A DNA stretch of 64,000 nucleotides, taken from contig NC_084587.1 in the NCBI RefSeq assembly GCF_033807715.1, positions 14,489,017 through 14,553,016 on the forward strand. Direction: 5' to 3'. The stretch's first letter is position 1, and each line of letters opens with the position of its first letter. Made by a program: the position numbers and the translations under genes. This DNA comes from Cololabis saira (taxonomy: Eukaryota > Chordata > Actinopteri > Beloniformes > Belonidae). Positions 49,381-63,925 of the stretch are shown here, one piece after another. Under the pieces are notes generated by a model that made no database searches, had not been told where the DNA came from, and saw only the letters and a list, made by a program, of their open reading frames with translations.

Positions 49381-49990
49381 GGCCACGTTTACACATAGCC
49401 GGGTATTTACAAAAACGGATATTTCCCCCTCTACGTTTTGAAAAATATCCTTGTTTACACGAACCCGCATAAATACCCCGTTAAGGTGCTATGAGCATCC
49501 AAACCTGCAGGGGGCAGTGTAACGAGAAGCGTAAAGTCATGCTAGCCAATCAGAATCCTGGAAAAAACGTCAACAAATGACACGTGTGAAGCCTGAATAA
49601 TATGGTTCCGTGTTAAATCGACGGCGTAGCCTACGTACGGTGCGCGTCGCCGCGTACCCTACGCCGTAGGCTCTGCGTTGGTGTAACGCGGAACTATAAA
49701 TCAGCCTTGACTGCCAGTTACTTCCAAGACGAGTGGCCAAACAAATTGTAAACACAGGTCGCACAAATGATGCTGGTGACATTTCTGTTGCATAATGTGA
49801 TGTTCTGAAGCCTAAATCTCAGTTTCCCTCCGTTTACAAGCAAACGTGAAAACAGAGTTTTTGAAAATCTGCACTTTGGCCGGAGTTTTCAGAAATTATC
49901 GTTTTTGGTGACTTTGAGCTTCGTTTTCGTGTAAACGAAAGGCCAAAATGCATGAAAACGCCACCGTTTTTGCTCCGTGTAAACGGGGCC
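49381..49990 (+). mobile_element. MITE with 3-bp TAA duplication
   Basis: Starts GGCCACGTTTACACATAGCC and ends CTCCGTGTAAACGGGGCC (inverted ends). It is flanked by TAA (49378-49380 and 49991-49993), as for PIF/Harbinger-type elements. A second, inverted copy is at 32740-33275. It contains a fold-back MITE at 49590-49707. Confidence 0.75.
49590..49707. mobile_element. Fold-back MITE, 'cgcggaaccataaatca' family
   Basis: Left 'gcctgaataatatggttccg', right 'taacgcggaactataaatca', with 'ctacgccgtaggctctgcg' in the middle. Nested in the element 49381-49990; a half copy sits in the matching place of the relative at about 33025, so insertion may predate spread of that family. Confidence 0.75.
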
Positions 49991-49993
49991 TAA

Positions 49994-50865
49994 GAGACCA
50001 CTGCGACTGGTTTGGGGTTGGCTAGGAATGGTTTCGGGGCAAAGCTTCCAAATTAGCCTGAAACTGCTTCTTCACCCTGGTTAAGGGCCACTAGCCAAGA
50101 CTAACTTCAGGAGGTGAACTGGACTCCCGCAAGCTCATAGGCTTCTACCTCTTGCAGAAACCAGAGGAGCTGGGTTGTCCGGTCAAGCGACCTGTGGTTT
50201 GAACTGTTTCAAGACACAGCCAGCTCAGATCACTGTTGCCTGAGATTGGCCGGCCTAGCAACTGAGCAGCCTACTGGCCTAGCCCAGGGGTCCCAGCAGA
50301 GCTACACTAGTCCTCATTTCAGCTCCCACAGCAAACAATTCAGTCCAAATGAGAATTTATAGACAGAGTTAATCAGAATGAATGTTAATGAGCTAACTCG
50401 GGGTAACTGAGCTAAGGTGGGCTGCTTCCACCTTAGCTCAGTTACCCCGCCCTCATTTTGAATTAACTGGGGTTGGATGGTGTCGCTGTGCAAACAAACA
50501 AAAAAAGGAGTCTCCAGAAAAACCCTTTTAGAAAATTGATGGGTGACATCTCATACATGTATGGCTTGTCCAAGTATTTTTTATACAGTCTATGGGTAAA
50601 ACCAGGAGATTGCACAGAAGGTAGAAATAATAGGATGAACAAGAGTTTGAGCTGAAACCTTAATTTATAAGAATACTATGGATGAGTCGTGTCTTTCAGC
50701 ATTACATGGTTAAAGGCATACAAACCATAATGAACTAATAATGAGTATAAGTGGTTGCAAAAGTGTATTTGTACTGAACTACTAAGCCCAAATCTAAATG
50801 GTGTCTTTTGCTGCTTCATAGAACAATTTTGTTGCAGTGAAGCAGCTTTGAGACAATATATTATC

Positions 50866-50910
<45 letters not shown>

Positions 50911-53755
50911 TATATTCGTTATGGGAGTTCACTGTTCACTGTATGAACTCTACATTTTTCAGATTTCAGACATGAAAGCAACTGATCACAATCTATAAAA
51001 CCTACAGAATGTCCTCAGATGTTCCAAGATAATATGTTTTTGAGAGTCTTGTTTTTCAGTACACACAGATAGGCTGAGAGGAGGAGCGAGGCGGGTGTGG
51101 GGTCTCAGGGTTTCATTGATGTCTCACAGTTTACATTCAGACAAACTTTTTCTTTCATTATTCGTTGAAACAAATTCAAAAAACATATAACTTTTATCTT
51201 CTACAAATAAAAACAGCATGATAAAGCCTTCAATAAGCTTTCGATCTGAAAAACCTGTTAGGATGCTGTCAAAACACGGGAGCAGTTATTGATCTCATTG
51301 GTCAAAATGTTATTTAATTGACCCAGTGCAAAAGAAGGAACAGCAGACGCAACAAGGTCCCTGGCCTTTTTAGTACACATGTGAGCACATTTTATATCCC
51401 AACCAGCGATTACAAGAGGGCAGAAAAATCAATAAATGTAGTTTATCTACTGTTGAGAAAACTAAAACAAGAGTATTGATCCCAACACTTAACACTGGTC
51501 ACCCAGAGAAAAGTGTTTCAAATCTTGTTTTCTCTTCAGTGACACAGGGACGACAAAGCTCTGTAACAGGCTAAAACTTCTGTTATTTCTGTCTTAAACT
51601 GAACAATTTTATAAGTTTGTGATTGTTTTAGACGCAGATACCTGCATTCCTCTACTAGGGGCAGTACCTGACCCAGAGAGGGCACCGCCCTTTTCCGAGT
51701 TACGACCAAAGTCTTTAGAGGTGCTGATTTACCAGTTGCTGGTCACGAGCTTTGGGTAATGTCCAAAAGAATGTGATCACGGATGCAAGATGATTTAATG
51801 TCATAACGTATTGCCGTTGTTTAGTAAAGTTATACTGTATTCAGAGATTTTGCAAATAAACCAATTCCTATCACTAAAGGAAGCTATTAAAAAGATTCCT
51901 GGTATGTTTGCAAAGTCCGAGAGTATAAACAACAGAAACTAGTTCTCTCTTTGTCAAAGATCGTGACACAGACAGAGGTCACGGGGCACACATTCAAATC
52001 AGATCCAGTTGCTAGGCAACCAAATGGGCTTTCCAGGAAGATTTCAGCAGATATGAAGTAGTTTTTTGAGATTCTGAATTGGATGCAAACCATATCTACT
52101 GCCTGTCACCAAACAAAAGCTCTCACTTTAGACTCATTGACGAGGAGGAGGAGATGAACTGACGCAGAGAAGATGAGTGGTTGCGTCCGTCACATCCTGC
52201 ACACACTCTACTCTAGGGAGCAGTGTGACAGCCTGCAGACAGGTGTGTGTGTGTGTGTGACAGACTCTGATGCCCAAAGAACTGTGTACATTTTGAAGTT
52301 ATCAGCTGCTCCAGCAGAACAGGAAGTAGAAAGGGGGAAAAAAATGATTCAACCACTTTTAATGTGTCTTATACAAAAATAAATGAACAGGTTCCAGATG
52401 GTAGTAAAGCACCTATGTCCTAGCTGAAGGGCCTGGGAGTAGGTACTAAAGAGGTGATGTTCTGTTCATGTTATTACATTAGCAGATGTGTTTTATCGTT
52501 GAATATTTAACTCTGTCCAAGAACCTTTTTATCAAAGCATAGGTAGGACCGTTCCAGCTTACTTTCACCTCTGCTTAAATGAGATGATTGTTGTGTACTA
52601 AATCACTGCCCTTTCACTCTATAGTACAGTATGACATAGTCACGATGTTGCAGAGACACTGTGTACCATTGCACCGGTGAGGGGAAACATACCCACTTCC
52701 AATTTTCTGTCTCATTCTGTTAGTTTTGTGCAATCTAATCGCTAAAATTACTCAATTTTTTTCAGGTCACATTACAACCTTCAGATCAAGGATCCATATT
52801 TCCTCCTGATTCTTTGCTTTTGTCGCCCTTCTGCTTTTCCATTTTCATGAGTCGTAGAATCCTTTATCATCGCCACCGTTTTCAAACTAAAGCAAAACTC
52901 CGTGAAGCAGAGTCTGATGACATTTCTGTCCTTCTGTCTGCTACCATGAAATGGTCAACTCTCTCTCATTCAGTGAGTCATACCAGAGTTTAAGACAGTT
53001 CAGTTGCAGCTGTGCATTTCATTCAAGGTACATACTGTAGGAATATGAGGATGATCCTACTGGTGTCAGAATTGTATTTTTTTTAATTCAGTCTTAATAT
53101 GCAACACCTCCTGGCTCTTTTATTAATTTGCTTCTTTTAATATCCACAAATATCCACAAACACTACAAGTAGCTACGAAATAATATTATCTCAGTTTTCA
53201 TTTCTCATCCTTTCAACTTTTTAATTAAATCACTTAACAAACAGGGATAATCTAAAAAGTTGCAGCTTTTTAGATCTCTGTGGAGTCAAAACCTTTATTA
53301 AACTCTATGTTAAATGTTAGGAGATTATCCATCTCCAAGTTATCAAATGTTCCCTGCATGTCCCTGGTGGGTTCTTATCAAGTTTCCTCTCTCTCCTCCA
53401 GCCTGCGGTCTGGAAATTGATTTCATTTCTCCATCTTGATGGAGGCCTCCACGCCTTAAATGCATCTGAAGGAATGAGGAGAAAACAGGTTTGTGGAGCT
53501 ATGAGAAAGATGCACAAACGTGTTCTTTCTGTTGGTGAAGGAGGGTTTATGTTACAGTCCTGGCTGCAGTTTGGTTTGAGGATGTCATTTGTGCAATAAA
53601 AACTGAACATGGAGCATATTTGTCTTCAAAGGACCCTGATGTGTTGTTTTTTGTGTTTTGTGTTGTTTCTTCTAGTTACCACTTGACTGGCTTCCCACTT
53701 CGGTTTGCTGTTTTTAAATTTCCAGCTTCTGATGCTAGCAGTTCAGATCGTTTTC
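49994..53755. other. GPR83 intron 2 DNA, no gene recognised
   Basis: Holds a (TA)n run at about 50871-50908 and a short (GT)n at about 52243-52259. Short open frames lack domains. No bounded element was identified. Confidence 0.4.
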
Positions 53756-53877
53756 TTTTCAGTCACCAAATCCTATAAATTTGGGGAAAATTGCAAAATG
53801 TTCATCTCCAACTTTATGCTGATGATACTATAATTTCCTTTTCTTACTATAAGTGCCCTCCATCAGCTTCAGGTTTG

Positions 53878-54267
53878 TTACAACCAAAAACGTAATAACG
53901 GCCAATAACGTAATAACTGCCAATAATGTAATAATTTTGGCCATTTCAAATGTAATAAAGCCAATAGTGTAATAATGTGCCAATAATGTAATAAAACTTT
54001 TGAGTCAATAATGTAATAACTTTTTGCCGATAATGTAAAAATTTTGTAATAATTTTTTAATACCAGGACAATAACGTAATAACCAGCCAATAATGTAATG
54101 CCTTATTACATTATCGGCAAAAAGTTATTACGTTATTGGCTCAAAAGTTTTATTAAATTATTGGCACATTATTACACTATTGACCTTATTACATTTGAAA
54201 TGGCCAAAATTATTACGTTATTGGCAGTTATTACGTTATTGGCCATTATTACGTTTTTGGTTGTAAC
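53878..54267. mobile_element. 390-bp fold-back element, near-perfect palindrome
   Basis: Starts TTACAACCAAAAACGTAATA and ends in its inverse. Both arms (about 190 bp) are built of 'gccaataatgtaataa'-like units, and the centre lies near 54085. It is bordered by AGGTT-containing sequence on both sides, possibly a target duplication (53871 and 54269). It splits the LINE RT downstream of its YADD motif. Confidence 0.88.
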
Positions 54268-54597
54268 AAGGTTCCCCTACATCATATGAAATTCCCCCTA
54301 AGACTAAGCTTGTTCTCAAAGCATAGAGCATAACAGCACCTGGAACTCAGAAAGAGTAACAGTAGATAAAGTACAATCCTACAAATACTTGGGCTAATGG
54401 ATCGATGTTAAATTGCCTTTGATTGCCCATGTGGAACATTTGAAAAAAAAAATAATAAAAAAAAACCTTAAAGCTGTCCTTGGCTTTTTATACTGAAACC
54501 AATCCTGTCTGAAGCCCGACGTGAGAAAAAAGCTTGTACAAACAACTTTCCTGTGTTGGATTATGGAGATGTCATTTACATTAAACCAGAATGCAGC

Positions 54598-55033
54598 CTC
54601 AGGGTGTCAGATGCCAGTGTCTTTTTGAACCGGTCTCAAGTCCAGATACATAAAGATGACACAGGTGAAGAGGAAATGATGGGTAAGTGTTATTCAGGAC
54701 AGGAGTGCAGAAGGACAGATGGTGCTAGATTGCTAAAAGGATGGAAATGGCTTTAGTGAATACTTTTTCCTAGAAGAGGCAGGGACACACAGTGATTTTT
54801 AAGAGTGGAGGTAGGAGCACTCAGGTCAACTGCATCTTGTACTGGTGATGTCCCTGGAACCTTGTAGAAGGATGAAGAGGTTAGAAGTGCCAGGAGGCTG
54901 AGAGGAATACCAAAGAGGAGACTAAGTTAGTTTAAGAGAAGAGAAAGCAAAGGATCGGGTTGAATGGAGATGGATCATTTGCTGTGGCGAACCCTGAAGG
55001 GATCAGCTAAAAGGAAAAGAATAAGAGCTACAT
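54598..55033 (+). mobile_element. RTE-clade LINE 3' fragment
   Basis: A 3' segment with 'gaggctgagaggaataccaa' and the end 'gctgtggcgaaccctgaagg' then 'gatcagctaaaaggaaaaga', which I recognise as the RTE/Expander 3' end. It is flanked by exact GAATGCAGC (54589-54597 and 55034-55042), the target duplication within the host LINE. 5' truncated. Confidence 0.82.
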
Positions 55034-56237
55034 GAATGCAGCTTTTTCAGACTATCTGGAGACAGTATTTCATATTTCACAGTGCTTTAGGACCGATCAT
55101 AAACTCTGCCTTCAGGACCCACCACTGTGAACTTTCTGCTCTGCTCTTGTGACCTTTACTAAGTCAACAGATGCAACAGCACTGATTTTTATTAATTTAG
55201 AAAGCGGCTTTGGGCGAACTACCTTCATATCTGTGTCCCCTCACGTCTGCCGTGGGCACGACTCCCACTCATCGCATCACCTCCTCTTCAAACTCCCCCA
55301 AATCCACCCAGAACTTGATTAAAAATCGTATTCCACAATGTGCAAAATACACTGAAGGTTCAACACAAAATTAAAACTTTAGTCAACAACCGTTTAACTG
55401 AAGAGTGTAACTGTTATTCTTACACCGGGCTTAAATTATTTTATTATATGCTCTGATCTTGTACATTTTTATTCAGTTTTGCTTGTACTGGTCCACCTCA
55501 ATGGTTTTACAAAGTTTTAATCATACATACGTTTTTACTTTGCTTTAAATTCTGTGCCGTTGTGCCTCTTGGCCAGGTCTCACTCTAAAAAGAGATTGTA
55601 TCACAAGAAACTTCCCGGTCAAATAAAGCTGAAATAAAAATATAAAACTAAAGCATGTTAGGAATAAATTCCATTCCACAAACCACTTTGTTTATTCTGT
55701 AATGTGTTCGCTTATGATGCTAACTAACATCCTTTCACCATCATTATCTTCCAATCTGTGAATTCACCCTTGTTTCAGAAGAGATCTGACCCGCTAAAGA
55801 TGAGATGCAATCGCCGGTGTAGGCTACGGCATAGTCTGACATGCACCTCTCTCTAAATTTAATCACGTGTCGCGTCGACGCAGACCCCAAGAAACATGCT
55901 CGGTAGATTTGTTCTTCATTGTTTTCAAATTTCACGCACTTATTGTCCTTCGTCCTTTTCAAGTCGGCTAGGAAGACAGTTTGCTCCCATGTCTGTAAAA
56001 ACCACCAATGTTCAACATTTATCAGCGAACTTGTGTACTAAACACATTGTTTGCTCCTATGATATGTCTCAGCTATATACAGGAAGTAAACAAAAGGAAA
56101 CATAGCAATGCGAGCTACGGTGTTGCAGGAAAAGAACATCCAATGCATGCATGTGCAGAGGGGGGAGGGGGGTGGTAGGGCGGGAGCAAGCACCCGCCCC
56201 CTTTGCTCAGATACCCAAAGTGCCCTTCTGTCAAAGG

Positions 56238-56878
<641 letters not shown>

Positions 56879-56886
56879 GTCAAAGG

Positions 56887-58539
56887 CCTTTTTCCAAAAG
56901 CCTTTAAAAAAAAAAAAAAAGATTTCCATTTTCAAGTGTGGACCTATCCACCAATGTCATCTAACAATTAATAATAATTCAGCTAAATAAAATGATATGA
57001 TGAACATCCCCCTCGCTGGCAGGCCCTCATCATGATTCATGTGCCCTGCCCCCCCTGCACTGGTGCGAGCGGAGCCGCAGCGCACTTTGCAGCTCTGCAG
57101 GAGATTGACACTTCAACTGAGGGCATATTTTCACTTCCCGGTCTGGTTTGCAGCAGTAGCATTATGTGCACATTACTGTTTTGTTGTTGTTGTAAGGCAC
57201 TTGATGAATTTCACCTAGTCAAGTGCCTCACTATAACCACAAATTTTTTGCAACTGCGCAACATGTAGCTACTGTGTGTTCCTGTTAGTAATTAGTCACC
57301 ATTAGCCACTCGCTGACAGAGAGAGGGATAAAAATTCAGCTGCTCGTCTCTCTGTCTTTTTACCCACCGTTTTAGAGATCATGGGATTTTATTTAAAGTA
57401 ATTTAAATTAAGTTGCAGTCCCCCACTTGGCTGCATGTATGTGTGTGCGTGCGTGCACACGTGCATGGGCGCATGTTTTATTTGCATCAGATTTATATTT
57501 TATTCATCAGGATATTCAATTGTGCAGACATGCCTCGTAAGGAGAGGAGGTTGAGAGAGAGGGAAGAGGAGTGGAGTGAGGTGCTAAAGGCCGTGGATCC
57601 ATCACCAGCTGGATAACAAAGAGCACAGCAGGAAGCACATGCACCAGTTATTTATTTTGATTCAGATCTGGAATGTTTTTCTGTCATTACTTTAGTTTTG
57701 ATTAGTGGGTATCCAAAGTTATTATAGTTTTGTATTTTTCCTTTATTTTCAGTATTAGTTTTTGTTTGTTATAATACGGGGTATTTGTCGTGGGTAAGGT
57801 TTAAGAAGTTCAGAGCAGGTATTACAATACGAAACACAACAGTGTTTTGTATTGTAAAGTAACAAAGTAACAAATGTAACAAAGTTATTGTCGGAAAGTG
57901 TTAAAGTCGTGTTCCATGTGTCCCTTTTTAAATTTCAGCACCTGCCCCTCCAAAGGTCTCTGCACGTCCCTGATACAATGGTGACTAGCCTAGCAATGGT
58001 GGTGTAATTACAGAGTGATGCAAACAATAACGCAGAAGTATAAACGGCAGAGCAAGTGTGCAAACAAGGCTTCAGAGTGATTATGCTCTGTTGGGTCTTT
58101 ATTCACAGCTCAGAAATTAACATCCCTGAGAACGTTTCAAAGCAGAAGTGGTTCTCATAGCCACTGTTACACCAAACAAATGACAACAACAGCAAATATG
58201 CAAGCCCAAAATAAAGAATACATCTTTTGTTTAATGGTATTTTGTATATAATCTAATTGAGTCCCGACCTGTTTTTTTCGTAATTTTTAAAATATTTGTA
58301 CGATATAAATATTAGTAAAACCCCACTATTTGTGCTTTTGTGAATATCGTATTCCAGTCTTTACTTCCTAAACACACACACTGTATGGAAGGGAGCGTTT
58401 GATTTATTGTTCACGTAACGTTACTTTTTATTTTTTCACGACCAAACCATGCACTTTATTTATATCATTTGCACCGGGCAAGGACAAAAAATAAATGATT
58501 CAACCAAAATTCCAAAGATTTTTGTGGTTGGCTGACACA
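56887..58539. other. GPR83 intron 2 DNA, nothing recognised
   Basis: No gene or bounded element. A small Arg/Glu-rich frame at about 57530-57616 has no support. Confidence 0.4.
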
Positions 58540-58610
58540 TTACCAGCATATTTCAAATATGCTGGTAAATAATCACACGCCAAATAATCACAAATATGAT
58601 ATTTGTGATT
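58540..58610. repeat. Two perfect hairpins in series
   Basis: Arms of 14 bp (58540-58553 and 58555-58568, TTACCAGCATATTT and its inverse) and of 12 bp (58586-58597 and 58599-58610, AATCACAAATAT and its inverse), each with a one-base centre, separated by 17 bp. No terminator context in a eukaryote; function unknown. Confidence 0.8.
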
Positions 58611-59129
58611 GGTTTTCATTCCTCGTTTCAGGAAAAAAAGAAAAAAGGTCAAAAATGTTGAAGTAATGTTTTTTGTTATGTTTTAAGTGTTTTGCTTTGA
58701 TGAAAAAAATGCTTAAAAAGTTATTTTCCATTTCAAAGCACACATTGTAAGAGACATTTTGAGACATTTTACTCATCTTTTACTCCTTTTTCATTTATGT
58801 GCCCAATGTTCTGAAAATTCAAAGACAGAGACTTGTTAGCTGTTCAGCTGCTGATGAATTTAACTGTAAATTTATTCTAATTTGAAACAAAACAAATTGT
58901 TATGATTTTGAAAGTTTTGTCAACATTTACAAATTATTCTGTGACAATCCTAGGTCCGGACTGGCCTTTATTTACACCATTTAAATAAATAATTTGCTAT
59001 AGGCCTACACAGTGTTGTGTTTCTAATTTCTACACCATACAGGCGTTAAAAAATTTAATGTGTGTTCAGGGATGCAAGAAGCTGGGGGTGGGAGGAGAAC
59101 AAGAGATGAAGGTTGGGGTCGTAGTCAGT

Positions 59130-59870
59130 ACTGTAGTTGAGGGGGGATGAGGGGGGATGAGGGGGGATGGCATCCCCCCTTGAAATAAAAATGGTCCAAA
59201 TCATCCCCCCTGTAAAACTGCTATCCCCCCTTTCCATCCCTTATGTCATTTCATCAATGAATGTGGTTTTACTGTTATTTCAACATTTACAGTCATCACC
59301 AGAAAAATAACTTATTTGACAATTTTCACCTGTTTCAAGTAGATTTTCACTTGAAATAAGTAGGAAAATCTGCCAGTGGGACAAGATTTATCTTCTTATA
59401 ACAAGCAAAAAAATTTTGTTCCCCTGGCAGATTTTTCTACTTATTTCAAGTGAAAATCTACTTGAAACAGGTGAAAATTGTTGTTTTTTCCAGTGATGAG
59501 TCTTGTTTTAAGTGTAATGAGATTTATTTACTAAAATGAGACATTTTAACTAGAAATAAGACAAATATTCTTGTTAAGATTTTGAGTTTTTGCAGTGATC
59601 CATTTTACTTATCCTGTGAAGGACAGAGTCATATTGATAAGTTCAGAAAACTGTTTATTATTGTTGTTTTTTGATGTATTTGATGTAAGCCCAGTGGATA
59701 TTTAAAGCTTACAGAAGGCTGCATTTAACTGCTGCTATGTCATTCCTGCAGTATTTCTGCAGGTGTTTTGGTCAGTGCTATTATTTGTAATATATTATAT
59801 TATTTGTAATCAGCACAAATTATCTGTCCCCATATGATAAAATCCACCATCCACCCTGATTTTTTTTTTA
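59130..59870 (-). mobile_element. Repeat element, copy B (inverse of 25925-26645)
   Basis: Matches copy A over almost its full length in reverse orientation, including the 'ggggggatg' end, here expanded to three units of about 11 bp (about 59141-59169), and the 'gcatttaactgctgctatgt' segment. Non-coding. Confidence 0.7.
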
Positions 59871-60384
59871 CAACTCGAATACTGGTCGTAGTACCAGCAA
59901 GAACTTTAATCTACTTTCACCCTTGGCTGAAAGTATGTGGAATTCAACACGGGGGTCCAAGGAAACCGGGTCACTTTCAGAACCAGTTGTCACCGAAGGG
60001 ACTGCACCTCATCATTGGCCTCAAAAAAGGAAAACTGTCTGGTGAAAAGAAGCGGCCTGCTCACTCCTCAGGGTAAGGAGGAGACCTGAGCTCCCGGGGT
60101 TGGCAGAGGATGGCAAAGCCCAGGACTGACTTAGGTAGGAGCACTGGGTGATAAAATGGGTAAAAAATGGGGGATAAAAATATTAAATAAAAAAAAAGAA
60201 GGAAAACTGGGTGAGCTACCCATTTCTCTTCGTACATGTTTTCTGCTATTCTTGTCTGTTCAGGGGATCAAAATAATGATGGCACTTGGTTTTAAAGATT
60301 CCTTGTTTTGTTTTTTTGCTTCACGATTACTCATTACAAAGTATGATTCATTTCAGTCGTTGAGTAGATTCTTCTCAAGGCTCA

Positions 60385-60636
<252 letters not shown>

Positions 60637-61379
60637 TCATTTTCCACTTTCACCTTTTAAATGGTGATAAGTCTTTATGAATTAATTAACATCCCAAGAT
60701 CACACACTCATTAAATTGATGGTAACAGGATCGTGATTTTTTCTTTCCTCATTTTTTCTTTTCTCATCAACTGTTCACAGTCGAGTTTAAAATCAATAGT
60801 TTATTTCAATACAGAAAAAACAAACGCCCCAGGATTGTGAGGGCCCCACTGGCGCCACCTGTTGGTGTCAAGATCCTTAAAACTACTTTAAAAAGCCTGG
60901 AAAAGGTACATTAAAAAACGTTTCGTCAAGCGTTGCTTCCTTCAACTCCTTCTCGAACTTGCACTTCATCGCAATGTGCTATTTTTTTTTAAATATTATT
61001 ATACATACCGTTTGTTTGTATGCTTGTGCATGTTTGAGACAAATAAAAATCTAATCAAATCGAAAGATCTTTAATTTTATAATGCTGGCTATTGTGTATT
61101 TTATCCTGAAAAATTAAATATTTTTTTTACAAAAAAAACCCACTTCCAATTATGTTTAATGGTTTCTTAATAATATTTGTATATATATTTTTGGATCATT
61201 ATGAAAACTTTGGGTACTTTTATTTTAAACTGTATATTTTCTATAATGGAGGTGATGCAGAGGTCTCAAAAATGCATGCATCCAATAATGCTACAGCTTT
61301 ATAGATTTAAGAGGATCACATACACCATAAAACTTCCAAACTTTAACCATCCAGCCATGCAAACTGCAGTCCCACTAAA

Positions 61380-62303
<924 letters not shown>

Positions 62304-63087
62304 ACTGATACAAATATTGTGCTTGATCTTCTTAAAAAAAGAAGTCAACTTTTTGCATGAGATTATTATTTTTGTATTTGCCTCATTTATTATGCACTTA
62401 TTTATCTTTAATTGTACTTGGGTGTATCTTTAATCTATCTGTTTTTGGTTGTTATTTGTTTTTTTCATTTTCGTTTTTTCATTTAGGAAAATTCATTTTC
62501 TTTTTTTTTTCATTGTTTTATGCTTCTTATTATCTTTAGTTTTTATTAGTTTTTGTTTTTTTGTCTTGTTTTTCTTTTTAGTTGTTATTCTTTGTACTTG
62601 TTATCTACTTTGTTTTATTCTGTTTAACTAACATTTTATATTGTACTGTAAAAGTTTTTTTAGAAATGTATATTTGTACTGTTGGACCCCAGGAAGAATA
62701 GTTGCTGCTGAGGCAGAAACTAATGGGGATCTGAAATAAATAAATAAATAAAATAAATAAATAAATTATGTAGATCAAGAAAGACTAGTCTTTGTATGAA
62801 CTACTTAATTTTTTGTATGTAAATAATACATTTTGCAAGTACAGTCAACTTAAATGTGTTAAGTTTACTTTATTTATCAAAATTAAGTTGTCTTTACTTG
62901 CAAATGAATTTTACTAAAAATTGAGTAGTTTATACAAAGACTAGTCTTTCTTGATCTACATAAAAATCTCATGCGAAAAAGTCGTCTTAATTTTTTTAAA
63001 GTATCAAGCAAGATATTTTTTACTGTGATGTTCTACGTAAACAAATAAAGCATGTTTCATCTAAACGTTGGTCAATCTGCCCAATAG
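62304..63087. mobile_element. CACTGATACAAATATT element with LINE-tail insertion
   Basis: Same family as 31103-32027: start 'cactgatacaaatattgtgc', inverted 'gatcaagaaagactagtctttg' segments, then 'acgttggtcaatctgcccaata'. The far end is cut at 63087 where the second exon 1 copy begins. A LINE 3' tail (62372-62765) is inserted in the first arm. Confidence 0.75.
62372..62765 (+). mobile_element. LINE 3' end with (AAAT)n tail
   Basis: T-rich UTR leading to 'ctgttggaccccaggaagaa', 'gctgctgaggcagaaactaa' and 'tggggatctgaaataaataa', the familiar end of fish L2/CR1-type LINEs. The MITE text 'gagattattat' before it resumes as 'attatgtagatcaag' after it, so ATTAT is the likely target duplication. Confidence 0.75.
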
Positions 63088-63476
63088 ACTGATGCTGATG
63101 CTGATGCTGGTGCTGATGCTGGTGCTGCCCGGTGATAATTACTCAAGCAGAAACAGAGAAATAACCAAACACTTGTTCCCCTCATTCTACCAGTCCCACT
63201 GAATTGCAATCCTGTGAATAATAATCTGCTGGGACCCCGAGCTGAGTTCCGACTGGACTCACTCAGGTGATGCTGAGATGCAGGAGCAACAAGTTGTGTG
63301 ATGCGACTCAGCGGCTGCAGGTTTTTAACAAGGAGCATCAGTGAGACGTGTGCATGGGCGGAATTTTGATTACAACTGGAGGGGCTGTGGGGGGGGTAAC
63401 AGACGGAGAAAACTATCTCAACTGCAAATGCTGGGAGGGAATCAGATACTGGCAACAGGAGAGCTGTTTATGCACG
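63088..63476 (-). repeat. Tandem duplication, copy 2
   Basis: About 390 bp repeating 61907-62303 with roughly ten differences, including an A/S change in the repeat region and one extra base near the 'ctgtgggggggtaacaga' run. The junction with the MITE is at 'cccaatag' / 'actgatgctgatg'. Confidence 0.85.
63093..63185 (-). pseudogene. Duplicate 5' part of GPR83 exon 1
   Basis: A second ATG (63185-63183) opens [20 protein letters not shown], then the Ala/Ser/Pro repeat, before running into the MITE end (SVYWAD and stop). It keeps the signal peptide but no receptor body and no splice donor at the homologous place. It lies 1168 bp upstream of the real start in the same orientation, so it may behave as an upstream ORF if transcription begins above it. 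Confidence 0.85.
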
Positions 63477-63925
63477 GATACAAATATTGTGCTTGATCTA
63501 CTTTAAAAAAAAAAAAAATAAGTCAACTTTTTGCATGAGATTATTATGTAGATCAAGAAAGACTAGTCTTTGTATGAACTACTTAATTTTTTGTATGTAA
63601 ATAATACATTTTGCAAGTACAGTCAACTTAATTGTGTTAAGTTTACTTTATTTATCAAAATTAGTTAATTAAAAAAGTTGTCTTTACTTGCAAAAATTAA
63701 GTTGACTTTACTTGCAAATGAATTTTGTACATACTAAAAATTGAGTAGTTTATACAAAGACTAGTCTTTCTTGATCTACATGAAAATCTCATGCGAAAAA
63801 GTGGTATTAATTTTTTTAAAGTATCAAGCAAGATATTTTTTACTGTGATGTTCTACTTAAACAAATAAAGCATGTTTCATCTAAATGTTGGTCAATCTGC
63901 CCAATGGATTAAAATTGTTAAAGGA
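63477..63925. mobile_element. CACTGATACAAATATT element, second upstream copy
   Basis: Starts 'acggatacaaatattgtgct' after TATGC and follows the 62304 copy without the LINE-tail insertion. It passes 'ggtcaatctgcccaatggat' and continues to 'taaaattgttaa', where similarity with the 31103 copy stops. Confidence 0.75.

Larger units (their letters stand above)
53756..55645 (+). mobile_element. Non-LTR retrotransposon fragment, twice interrupted
   Basis: RT coding with the catalytic motif LYADDTIISFSY near 53810, then SYKYLGLWID-like near 54385 and RKKLVQTTFL near 54525, each in shifting frames. The 3' UTR at about 55380-55640 ends 'ttggccaggtctcactctaa' followed by 'cccggtcaaataaagctg', a common fish LINE end. 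Interrupted by the palindrome 53878-54267 and by an RTE fragment 54598-55033. Many frameshifts; dead. Confidence 0.8.
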
